A stretch of 64,000 bases of DNA from Sphingopyxis macrogoltabida (GTDB taxonomy: Bacteria; Pseudomonadota; Alphaproteobacteria; Sphingomonadales; Sphingomonadaceae): assembly GCF_001314325.1 (NCBI RefSeq), contig NZ_CP009429.1, positions 2,790,501 to 2,854,500 on the forward strand. The letters run 5' to 3'. This document shows, in pieces, positions 45,093 to 52,712 of this stretch; position 1 is the first letter of the stretch, and each line of letters begins with the position of its first letter. Below the pieces are notes generated by a model. That model worked only from the letters and a program-made list of their open reading frames with translations. It ran no database searches and had not been told where the DNA came from. The translations under genes were made by a program, and so were the position numbers.

Positions 45093-46081
45093 GCGTCGCG
45101 ACCTTGCCTGCGCTGATCCAGCGCTTCTTCACCGACCGGCTTTGCACGCAACTGGAGGCAAGCCGCCACACGGTTGCAGGCTACCGCGACACGTTCCGGC
45201 TCCTGCTTCGATATGCGAGCGCGCAACGTGGCAAGCCGCCGGTCAAGCTGACGGTCGAAGACATCGACGCCGATCTGGTTGCCGACTTCCTCAGCCATAT
45301 CGAAACGGCGCGGGGCAACGGCGCTCGCAGCCGTAATACCCGACTGGCCGCGATCCGATCGTTCTTCCGCTTCGTCGCGATGACCGACCCAACCTGGCTA
45401 CTGCACTGCCAGCGCATCCTCACCATGCCCAACAAGCGCTATGTGAAGCGTGCGGTCACATTCCTTGACGCGGATGAGATCGCGGCGTTGCTCGCAGCGC
45501 CGGATCGCACGACATGGACGGGGCGGCGTGATCATGCTCTGCTGCTGCTCGCGGTCCAGACTGGTCTGCGGGCATCCGAACTGGTTGGCCTCACGCGGGG
45601 TGATGTGGCGCTCGGCACCGGCGCGCACGTCCGCTGTATGGGTAAGGGCCGTAAGGAGCGCGCCACCCCGCTTCGCCGCGAAACGGCTAAGCTGCTGGCG
45701 ACGTGGATCGGCAACGACAAGGATGAGAGCAGGCCGCTGTTCCCATCGATCCGGGGCGAGCGGCTGAGCCGCGACGCGCTCGAACATCTGGTACGCAAGC
45801 ATTGCCTGACGGCATCGCGCGCATGCCCGAGCCTCGACACCAAGCGGGTCACACCGCATACGCTTCGCCACAGCACGGCGATGGAACTGCTCCACCACGG
45901 TGTCGATCAAACGGTGATCGCGCTCTGGCTTGGTCACGAAAACGTCGAGACCACCCAGATTTACATCCATGCCGACATGAGAATGAAGGAAAAGGCGCTC
46001 GCTCGCGTCGCGGCCCCTGCCACCCCGCCCGGCCGGTTCCGACCAGACGATAACCTCTTGGTGTTCTTAGAAGGGCTCTGA
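45089..46081 (+). CDS. ritC: Tyrosine recombinase RitC of RIT element 1
   Basis: 330 residues from the ATG at 45089, overlapping the ritB stop (ATGA) and preceded by GGAGGTG. Motifs: TGLRASELVGLTRGDV, HTLRHSTAMELLHHG, and LGHENVETTQIYIHADMRMKEKAL with the nucleophilic Tyr. The last gene of the trio; it ends 56 nt before the right inverted repeat, with an ATTATGCCG motif at 46082 just after the stop. Confidence 0.88.
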   Translation: MSVATLPALIQRFFTDRLCTQLEASRHTVAGYRDTFRLLLRYASAQRGKPPVKLTVEDIDADLVADFLSHIETARGNGARSRNTRLAAIRSFFRFVAMTDPTWLLHCQRILTMPNKRYVKRAVTFLDADEIAALLAAPDRTTWTGRRDHALLLLAVQTGLRASELVGLTRGDVALGTGAHVRCMGKGRKERATPLRRETAKLLATWIGNDKDESRPLFPSIRGERLSRDALEHLVRKHCLTASRACPSLDTKRVTPHTLRHSTAMELLHHGVDQTVIALWLGHENVETTQIYIHADMRMKEKALARVAAPATPPGRFRPDDNLLVFLEGL

Positions 46082-46136
46082 TTATGCCGAACAGCCGCAT
46101 GGCCGATGCCGGGCTGTCTGGCCTCCAGCGGAGGCC

Positions 46137-46170
46137 ATGCGGCATAATCTGGGTTACGGCATTATGCGAC
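46137..46170 (-). repeat. RIT-1 terminal inverted repeat, right
   Basis: 34 bp ending CATTATGCGAC; partner of 42817-42850. Its last seven bases are the right copy of the target core, directly joined to the ardC N-terminal half. Confidence 0.88.
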
Positions 46171-46945
46171 AGCTCGTGCGCGAGCGTCGCGTAATAGTGG
46201 TCGAAGCCCGAGAAGAGATGCGCAGGCGGCATTGTCACCCGGTCAGCCACTGACTCATAATAGGCTTCGTCGCCCTGATGCCGCAGTACGGCCGGAATAC
46301 GGGCAAAGAATGAGTCGAGTTCAGCCTGACGGCCCTCGGGCTCCACCACCTCAAGCGTCGCGGCGGGATGGAAACGCTCGGGCAGACCTTCGACCTGATC
46401 AGCATTGAAAACCGGATAGGCCTTCAGCACACGACGACTTTCGTCGGTTTTTTCGCCGGTGTCGGGTGCTTCGACTTCCTTGGTGTAGCTCTTGTAGAAG
46501 ATGGCGATGGTGGATTTTTCACCTTTGCGCACCTGCGCGCCCAGTTCTTTGGCCTGATTGTAGGTCATCCAGAACGGCGAGGCGTAACCGCACATGTCGG
46601 CAACCATCCAGAGCCAGAATACATTCATGCCGCGATAAGGGACGCCGCACGCCCGCAATGGGCGCGCGACCGGCACACCGCGCCACGGCTTGATCCACGG
46701 CTTCGTGCCGGACTCGAGGCGGGCGATGATTTCTTGGGTGATACGGGTAGCAGGCGACACTCCGCCGCTTTGTCCCTTGCGATAGGCCATGTTGGATCTC
46801 CTGAAATGGCCTGACGACAGTTCCGTCGGTCAGTGCCGGAGATCCCGGAGCCCCCTCCGCTCTCTTTCCATGAAGGAAGCGGCCCCCCGGCATGTGCCGG
46901 AGGACCGCTTCACGGTGGCGAGCAGCCGTTCCTGTCAGGAGGAGG

Positions 46946-48934
46946 TCAGGCGGCCAGCTCGCTCGGGGGCTGATTGTCGTCGTTGGCGACGAAATCCGCG
47001 TCGGGGCTTTGCGCTTCGTTATCGGCAGGAATTTCCGGCTGATCGGCAAAGCGCATGACTTCGGGCACCCAGGCGAGCGCCCTTTCCCGAACTTCGACCT
47101 CGGTGATGTAGGTCCCCGCGAAGACGCGCTCGGCGCTCATCGCAAGATCGCCCTTTTTCACCGATGCAAAGCGTGAGGACAGTTCCAAACCGCCAACATC
47201 GGTGAGCGCATCAAGGATGACCTGCTTCGAGACGCGGTCGAAGTAGTTTGCCGCGGTCGGACGCCACCATTGCGCCATGTCGATGCCGATCGTGCTGCCC
47301 AGATGATCCTGGAACGTGATCTGACGTTCGCCTGCCATGTTGAGGCTCGCCTCGAGCGTGCGAGCGACGACGAAGCCGAGCCATGCTGCGCGGCTTTCAT
47401 CAGCGAGTGCCCGAAACATCTTGAAGCGCGACGAAGCGTCCTCGCCAGATCGCCAGCTCTCATCGAGACCAGAGCGCAGGTCCGCAAGGGATGCGCTTGC
47501 CGGCGCATCCTTCGCTTCGAACCCGACAATCGGACCCGCAGGGACGCCGCCACGCAGGGTCGTGGCCGCGCGCGACCGCCAGTCGTGGGTGTCGGCATCC
47601 GCGAGGGTGAAGACCATGATGTCAAGCGAAAGGCCGGGATCCGAGGCTACGTGGAGCGCGAGCACGTCACGACGTTGCATCGCAAGTTCGTCGACCAGGC
47701 GCTTGGAAAGCGCTGCACGGCGTTTGCCATCACTGCCGACACTCGCAACGACTTCGACGACATCTTCGTCACCAACGACTTCGATGTCGCGCTCGCCATA
47801 GAACACCGGCTGGAGAACCGGTGTGCCGTCGCGCGAGAGAACGAGGATCATTCCGGCATCGGCCTTCAGTTCGGGTGCCAGCTCCGGGGGCTTTGCCCGA
47901 ATGTCCTGGCATTCGCGCTCGATCGCTTCGATCGTCGCCTCGGCCGCAGCAATTGCTTCTTCGGCGCTGTCTTCGTCTTCAAGAATGGCAGCATGCTCGT
48001 CGTACGAGGCATCGAGCTCATCAAGGCGGGCCAGTTCGGCGTCAGTCAACGGAGCCGGCTCGGCTGGAAGTCGAATGAGGCCTTCGACGAGATCGTGACT
48101 GGCATAGGCGTCAAGCGTCGGCTTGACCCAGGCAAGACCCTGCTCTGCTGCGAGCGCCTTGGCGCGCTTCTCCATCTCTTGCACGGCGAGCGTTTCGAGA
48201 AGCGCGACATCGACCCAGGACTCGCTGTCATCGTCGTCGAAGAGTTCGCGTTCGATCCGGCCACCTGCAGCGATATAGGCTTCGCGACCGACAAGACGGG
48301 CCCGAGCATCGCTGCCGCGAACCGTGCCGGAGAGCACCATGCGTCGGATACTGTCGACGCTGGGCGCATAATAGCCCGAAGACGCTTGCTCATAGACGCG
48401 AGCCTGAATTTCTTGATCGGAGGTCGCGCCGAAAGCTTTGGCGAGATCGAGAGTGATTTCACCGGATGCCAGAGCATCGAAGACGACAGGCGCGAGAATC
48501 GCGAGACGCAGACGGCCTTCGACGAAGCGGACCGTCAGCCCGAAGCGGCGCGCGACATCTTCCGTCGAGGCACCAGCATCAATAAGGGCAGCGAAAGCCT
48601 GCGCTTCATCGGCTGGGTTCATCGCGAGGCGATGGAAGTTTTCGGCCAGGCTCGTTTCGACTGCGATTTCCGCATCGTCCTCAAGCACGAGGCAGGTAAC
48701 CTCGTAGCCCTTCGGCAGGACTTTCTCCTCGGCAAGCGCCAGCAAGGCGCACCGGCGGCGCTCTCCGGCTTCGACCTCGAATTTGCCACGAGCCGCAGGC
48801 CGAACAATGAGGTTCTGCAACAACCCATGGGCTGCAATGCTCGCTTTCAGTTCGGAATCTGCGACTGGGTCGCCGTGACGGCGTACATTGCGAGGGGACT
48901 GGACCAACTTGGTCAGCGGGATCGTCTTGATCAT
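46946..48934 (-). CDS. ParB/Srx-fold nuclease-like protein of mobile elements
   Basis: 662 residues from the ATG at 48934 (AGGAG upstream). The N-terminal ParB domain has LVQSPRNVRRHGDPV, the EAGERRRCALLAL (GERR) box and ETSLAENFHRLAMNPADEA; a KorB/ParB-type HTH follows (DVARRFGLTVRFVEGRLRLA). The long C-terminal region (about residues 250-660) is helical and acidic with no known domain. Proteins of this form are standard on alphaproteobacterial integrative elements and plasmids; they may use CTP like ParB or act as nicking enzymes. No parA or parS partner is seen nearby. Confidence 0.85.
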   Translation of the reverse strand: MIKTIPLTKLVQSPRNVRRHGDPVADSELKASIAAHGLLQNLIVRPAARGKFEVEAGERRRCALLALAEEKVLPKGYEVTCLVLEDDAEIAVETSLAENFHRLAMNPADEAQAFAALIDAGASTEDVARRFGLTVRFVEGRLRLAILAPVVFDALASGEITLDLAKAFGATSDQEIQARVYEQASSGYYAPSVDSIRRMVLSGTVRGSDARARLVGREAYIAAGGRIERELFDDDDSESWVDVALLETLAVQEMEKRAKALAAEQGLAWVKPTLDAYASHDLVEGLIRLPAEPAPLTDAELARLDELDASYDEHAAILEDEDSAEEAIAAAEATIEAIERECQDIRAKPPELAPELKADAGMILVLSRDGTPVLQPVFYGERDIEVVGDEDVVEVVASVGSDGKRRAALSKRLVDELAMQRRDVLALHVASDPGLSLDIMVFTLADADTHDWRSRAATTLRGGVPAGPIVGFEAKDAPASASLADLRSGLDESWRSGEDASSRFKMFRALADESRAAWLGFVVARTLEASLNMAGERQITFQDHLGSTIGIDMAQWWRPTAANYFDRVSKQVILDALTDVGGLELSSRFASVKKGDLAMSAERVFAGTYITEVEVRERALAWVPEVMRFADQPEIPADNEAQSPDADFVANDDNQPPSELAA

Positions 48935-49042
48935 GGGACTTACTCCTGATTGCGAGCTCAAGCATCGACCATCGACGCTCCTTCGGCTCAGTCAGAAGCA
49001 AGCTTCCTTTCCTCTTCTATGGGCGCAGTCGTTGATAAGGAA

Positions 49043-49059
49043 ACCAGTCATTTACTGGT
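49043..49059. promoter_or_regulatory. Inverted repeat, candidate operator
   Basis: ACCAGT (49043-49048) and ACTGGT (49054-49059) with a 5-nt spacer, placed 4 nt before the first start codon of the gene at 49063 and within its divergent intergenic region. Confidence 0.45.
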
Positions 49060-49062
49060 AAG

Positions 49063-49587
49063 ATGGCATGTCACACCAGTATGATGCACGGCCCAACAGA
49101 CATGTGGAACGAAGACAACGCCATTTACGATGATGGTGAATGGATTACCTGGACTGAGATCAACACACATCTGGCGCGTTTGGAGTTCGAAGCCCGGTTT
49201 CCGAACCTCGACGTCGATCTGGTTCCGATCTTTCAAGACTTGCTCGCTGTTGCGCAGAACTATTACGAGCTCACGGGTAGCCACCTTCAGGTGTATGGCG
49301 ATCTCGGCGAACTCTATGGGGCAATCACTCACGGGCTCAAACTGCACCGGAATTACGCACAAGGATCAGATGGCAAAATTGGCAATCACTTCGTTGAAGT
49401 GAAGACGATTACGCCTTTCAAGAGCAACGACACAATTACGCTCAATCTCAGGCGCAACTTTAGCAAGGTCCTGATCGTGAAGATTGATTCTGACTTTGAG
49501 GTGCAGGGCAAGCTGCTCGACCGCAAAGCCCTGCCCAAGGTGAAGGGCACTACGTTGAAATTGAGTTGGGCGGATATCGTTTCATAG
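49063..49587 (+). CDS. Hypothetical protein, possible nuclease-like or DUF6998-like
   Basis: 174 residues, low-GC relative to neighbours. GELYGAITHGLKLHRNYAQG followed by VEVKTITPF is suggestive of a PD-(D/E)xK-type core (acidic residue then E-x-K), as seen in restriction-like or endonuclease-like proteins, but I cannot assign a family. It is transcribed opposite to the adjacent ParB-like gene from a 128-nt divergent region with the inverted repeat ACCAGT-CATTT-ACTGGT (49043-49059), a likely operator. Start could be any of several early Met codons. Confidence 0.55.
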   Translation: MACHTSMMHGPTDMWNEDNAIYDDGEWITWTEINTHLARLEFEARFPNLDVDLVPIFQDLLAVAQNYYELTGSHLQVYGDLGELYGAITHGLKLHRNYAQGSDGKIGNHFVEVKTITPFKSNDTITLNLRRNFSKVLIVKIDSDFEVQGKLLDRKALPKVKGTTLKLSWADIVS

Positions 49588-49626
49588 CTGGATTGCCTTT
49601 TGGCCTGCGCGCCGTAGATCTTTCGC

Positions 49627-50346
49627 TCAAGCAGAACCGACCACCCGAAACACTGCCCCTGTACCCGCATCTCGAACCAGATCGACACCCATTCCGTCCC
49701 AGTGGTAGTCGAGGTGACGTCCCTGAGTGGGGTCGGATGCACAGTCCGGGTAGAACAAGCCGACACATTCACCACCCGGATGCCGGATGCTCGGATAGAC
49801 AAGACCTTCGGCCCCGCCCCCTTTAAGCTCAACAGCGAGGGCTTGCGATGCAGCATAGTTGTCGGGATCAAGTGCGGGATCGCCTGCGGCAAGGCTCCTG
49901 AGATCGTGAAGATTGGCGCTTACCGAAAGGATGATCTCACGGAACTGCGAGGTCCAACCTGGCGCTTCGGAAGTGCGAGCCATGAAGCGGACATGATGAT
50001 GGATTGTCTCGAACAGCGCAGTTTCAAATGCATCCCCCGCGTATAAGACGCCGTAGGTCCCATCGGTGAATCGACTTGGTCGGTCAGTGCTGACATGCGT
50101 GAACGGGGCCATCAGATAGGATGCGCCGTTGCCCCCTACCCGGCGGTCAGCAGGTACCAGATCGAGATTGCCGATCGTCGCCATAATGCGGGGATTTGTT
50201 TTTTGCTCGGCGGAGATCAGCAGCGGCCAATCTGCAGGGTCTGCGATGTCTTCGAACAGGTCGATCGGTGGAAAGGCACTGCGGATAATCCGTACAGCGT
50301 CTTCCCACTCGACCTGGGCAACCGGAATCGCCTTGGGATCAATCAC
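49627..50346 (-). CDS. RES-domain toxin (NAD+-targeting)
   Basis: 239 residues from a GTG at 50346 that overlaps the antitoxin stop (GTGA). The RES fold is recognised by the Arg/Tyr/Glu set in DRPSRFTDGTYGVLYAGDAFETALFE and the later GGECVGLFYPD strand. Proven RES toxins degrade NAD+ and stop growth until the antitoxin is restored. Partnered with the Xre-type antitoxin, it is likely an addiction or abortive-infection module that stabilises the island. Confidence 0.85.
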   Translation of the reverse strand: MIDPKAIPVAQVEWEDAVRIIRSAFPPIDLFEDIADPADWPLLISAEQKTNPRIMATIGNLDLVPADRRVGGNGASYLMAPFTHVSTDRPSRFTDGTYGVLYAGDAFETALFETIHHHVRFMARTSEAPGWTSQFREIILSVSANLHDLRSLAAGDPALDPDNYAASQALAVELKGGGAEGLVYPSIRHPGGECVGLFYPDCASDPTQGRHLDYHWDGMGVDLVRDAGTGAVFRVVGSA

Positions 50347-50756
50347 CAGGCACCACGTTCGGCATCAAGATAGCGACGCACCCGCATGATATCGGTCAGT
50401 TCGCCGCCAAGCATGACATCGAGCGCACTCGCTCCGGCAAAGGCGGCGTTACCTGCCTTAATCCAGGCGTAGCCACGCTGGGCTTCTGAAAAGATGATCC
50501 TCAGCGCCTTGTGGATACCCATCAGGTTGGAGAGCCGCGCCGCGCCATCGCGCGAGACACGGCCTGCACCCTCAGCCTTCCACCGCCGATAGGAGCGAAC
50601 CGGCATGTCGAGCAAAGTCGCGGCTTGTTCGTCGGTTAGTTCCCATTTCCCAAACAGGTTCAGCACGGCGCGGAACATCGCCGCTGCTTCCTCTTGGGTT
50701 ACAGGATCGGGCCGGAAGGCGTGGGGGACGGTATCAATTGGTTGCAGAGCCAGCAT
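50343..50756 (-). CDS. Xre/MbcA/ParS-type antitoxin (DUF2384)
   Basis: 137 residues from the ATG at 50756 (GGAG upstream); a longer frame to 50972 runs antisense into the neighbouring helicase and lacks family content. The N-terminal HTH (FGKWELTDEQAATLLDMPVRSYRRWK) and C-terminal DUF2384/MbcA toxin-binding domain (DVMLGGELTDIMRVRRYLDAERGAW) match antitoxins that pair with RES toxins. It is translationally coupled to the toxin gene and probably represses its own promoter. Confidence 0.85.
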   Translation of the reverse strand: MLALQPIDTVPHAFRPDPVTQEEAAAMFRAVLNLFGKWELTDEQAATLLDMPVRSYRRWKAEGAGRVSRDGAARLSNLMGIHKALRIIFSEAQRGYAWIKAGNAAFAGASALDVMLGGELTDIMRVRRYLDAERGAW

Positions 50757-50769
50757 GACTATTCTCCAT

Positions 50770-50804
50770 ATGGCAGCATATACCACTTTGAATGCCATTT
50801 GGCA
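50770..50804. promoter_or_regulatory. Inverted repeats upstream of the Xre/RES operon
   Basis: ATGGCA (50770-50775) pairs with TGCCAT (50793-50798), and TGCCATTTGGCA (50793-50804) is itself a palindrome. The position, 14-48 nt before the antitoxin start, fits an operator bound by the antitoxin. Confidence 0.45.
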
Positions 50805-50811
50805 AGATGCA

Positions 50812-52656
50812 TCAAATTTGGCCTGCAAGCCGCGCCAAGACCGCCACTGCGTTCGTCGTCGGGACGAAAAGCCGCGTCTGATAGCGTATGATCTCGGTGA
50901 AGCACCCATGTGCCTTGTACCAATCGAGGCGCGACGCCGACCAACCAGCCAGTTCGAGCCGCTGCGCGCCATTCACGAGGCTGCGCTTGAGCGTAAGCGC
51001 TTCGCGGCTTTTGATTTGCATCGGTCGCCCTGTCCCGAGCACCGCATCGACGGTCTGCTCTGCCGAAAAGGAATGTTCGTCTTCGAGCCCAAGCGCCTGG
51101 CACAGTTCGGGCACGCAATGAAGCGGAACCTCCCGACCTAACAGCGAGCGTCCGTCTCGCGCCGAGATCCGGCTGACCCGAACATAGTCGGAAGGTAGTT
51201 TGTCCCACACCGGAAGCAGCAGGCCGGTTGCAAGATGCAGTCGCTCGCGCTTGTGATTTGATGCGGCGTCATCGACCTCCGCCTGCCACAGGCGCTGAAA
51301 TTCGGTTGGGTCCACCGGTTCCCAATTGCTCTCTTCGAGTTGATCGGCAGTGATGTGTCCGTGCTTCAAGGGGCGGACAAGTTCGAAACGGGCCACCCGT
51401 ATACCTTCGTCTGTGAGCAGGCTGCGCGCTGGGACAAGCAGCCCGATCCGGCCTGAGCGCGTATTACGGAGAAGCTGCTGACGCGCACGTGAAAAGCCGT
51501 AGAGATCCTCGAGGCGTTCGAGACGCAAAGGCTTGAGCGCGCGGGCGATCTCGAGTTCCAGGAGATGCGTAGTCGCGCCCGACAGCGCATCGGTGCGCAG
51601 TAGCGTGTCGGTCAGCACCTCGTAATGCTCCACCGGAATGGTCTCGACCCCAATGTCGAGCGTGCCGGCCTGGCGTGCTGCATCGATCCGCGCTTCGACG
51701 AGGCCGAGAAACTCGTCAAATACGCCGTTTTGCAGAGCAATCGGCAATGCGAGGATGCGATTGAGCCAGCGCTGGATTGTTGGCAGGTCATCGACCATCC
51801 CGCCGTCGGGCCCTTCGACCCTGAGCCCGCTCAATTCCTCAAACCGAGAAAGCGTAACGGCTTCCAGCTTGCCTGCGAACAACAGGCCGAACCAGCGATG
51901 GAGCGCCTCCTTGGCGTAGGTGCTCTCGAGATTGTCGGCAGGATCGAAGAGGTTCTGCCCACCTGTCTGGCGCTGCCCTCGGGTCAGTGCCCCGAGACTG
52001 TCGAGCCGACGTGCAATGGTCGATATAAACCGACGTTCGCCACGCACGTCGGTGGTCACCGGGCGGAACAGCGGAGCCGACGCCTGATTGGTGCGGTTGG
52101 TACGGCCAAGGCCCTGAATTGCGGCATCGGCCCGCCAGCCCGGCTCAAGCAGGAAGTGGACCCGGCGCATCTGGTTCTTTGCCGCAAGGTCGGCATGATA
52201 ACTGCGGCCGGTGCCACCGGCATCGGAGAAAACCAGAATCCGCTTTGTCCCGTCCATAAAATCTCGCGTTTCGGCCACATTGGCGCGCGGAGAGCGCGAC
52301 TGGAGCACCTGGCGTCCATCGCGCCCGACGATCAGGCGGCGGGTACGGCCGGTGACTTCGGCGACCTGATCGACACCGAACCGTTCGATGATCGCATCGA
52401 GCGCCGTCGCGATCGGCGGCAAGGCACAGAGCTGCTCGATCATGCGGTCGCGCGCGGCAAGCGCCGAACGACAGAGAACAGGAGCACCATTCTCATCACT
52501 CATCGGTTCGGACCGGGCATTGCCATTCTCGTCCGTGAACACCGCCATCAACCGAACCGGGAAGCTTTTGGTGAGGTAATCGACCACGTATTCTTTGCAG
52601 TCGCAGTTTATGTCGAGCGTGGCGGCGGTAGGCGCAGGTTTCCTTCGGTTTTCCAT
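50812..52656 (-). CDS. Strawberry-notch helicase, C-terminal half with RIT-supplied start
   Basis: 614 codons from an ATG at 52656 inside the left inverted repeat of RIT element 2. The first 22-24 residues (MENRRKPAPTAATLDINCDC and on) come from the repeat, then the host frame continues EYVVDYLTKSFPVRLMAVF without a break. The segment holds the second RecA-like helicase domain (LVFSDAGGTGRSYHAD, PGWRADAAIQGLGRTNRTNQ, the arginine finger region) and a long C-terminal region. GGAGTGAAATC precedes the ATG at ribosome-site distance. Whether it is made and works with the N-terminal half is unknown. Confidence 0.85.
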   Translation of the reverse strand: MENRRKPAPTAATLDINCDCKEYVVDYLTKSFPVRLMAVFTDENGNARSEPMSDENGAPVLCRSALAARDRMIEQLCALPPIATALDAIIERFGVDQVAEVTGRTRRLIVGRDGRQVLQSRSPRANVAETRDFMDGTKRILVFSDAGGTGRSYHADLAAKNQMRRVHFLLEPGWRADAAIQGLGRTNRTNQASAPLFRPVTTDVRGERRFISTIARRLDSLGALTRGQRQTGGQNLFDPADNLESTYAKEALHRWFGLLFAGKLEAVTLSRFEELSGLRVEGPDGGMVDDLPTIQRWLNRILALPIALQNGVFDEFLGLVEARIDAARQAGTLDIGVETIPVEHYEVLTDTLLRTDALSGATTHLLELEIARALKPLRLERLEDLYGFSRARQQLLRNTRSGRIGLLVPARSLLTDEGIRVARFELVRPLKHGHITADQLEESNWEPVDPTEFQRLWQAEVDDAASNHKRERLHLATGLLLPVWDKLPSDYVRVSRISARDGRSLLGREVPLHCVPELCQALGLEDEHSFSAEQTVDAVLGTGRPMQIKSREALTLKRSLVNGAQRLELAGWSASRLDWYKAHGCFTEIIRYQTRLFVPTTNAVAVLARLAGQI

Positions 52657-52673
52657 GATTTCACTCCAGATAA
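52589..52673 (+). repeat. RIT-2 terminal inverted repeat, left (85 bp)
   Basis: Identical, in inverse orientation, to 56201-56285. Read outward (minus strand) it carries a Shine-Dalgarno-like GGAG, ATG and an open frame of 24 codons that continues into the host gene. Confidence 0.93.
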
Positions 52674-52712
52674 CTACGGTTCCGTCGACCTCAGCAAGTC
52701 GAAGGAGCCAAC

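Larger units (their letters stand above)
42797..46170 (+). mobile_element. RIT element 1 (recombinase in trio)
   Basis: A 3,374-bp insertion with three overlapping tyrosine-recombinase genes. It is bounded by direct copies of ATGCGAC (42790-42796 and 46164-46170), one belonging to the target, and by 34-bp inverted repeats (42817-42850 and 46137-46170) with one mismatch. At the left end only, a perfect 34-bp palindrome (42790-42823) is formed by two core copies around a 20-bp palindromic spacer. The element's genes run antisense to the interrupted ardC. Confidence 0.88.
42475..46790 (-). pseudogene. ardC: ArdC-type antirestriction/zincin gene split by RIT element 1
   Basis: The N-terminal part (46790 to 46164) has the ssDNA-binding DUF1738 domain (ITQEIIARLESGTKPWIKPW, NVFWLWMV) and ends at AHELSH. 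The C-terminal part (42796 to 42475) continues HWTGHASRLDRNLKNRFG and EELIAELSSAMLGAELGL. Deleting 42797-46170 rejoins HELSHWTGH, an HExxH zinc motif, giving a 313-codon frame with no frameshift. As it stands, the N-terminal half reads about 107 foreign codons into the element and the C-terminal half has no good start. ArdC proteins protect incoming DNA from restriction; this one is presumably off. Confidence 0.85.
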
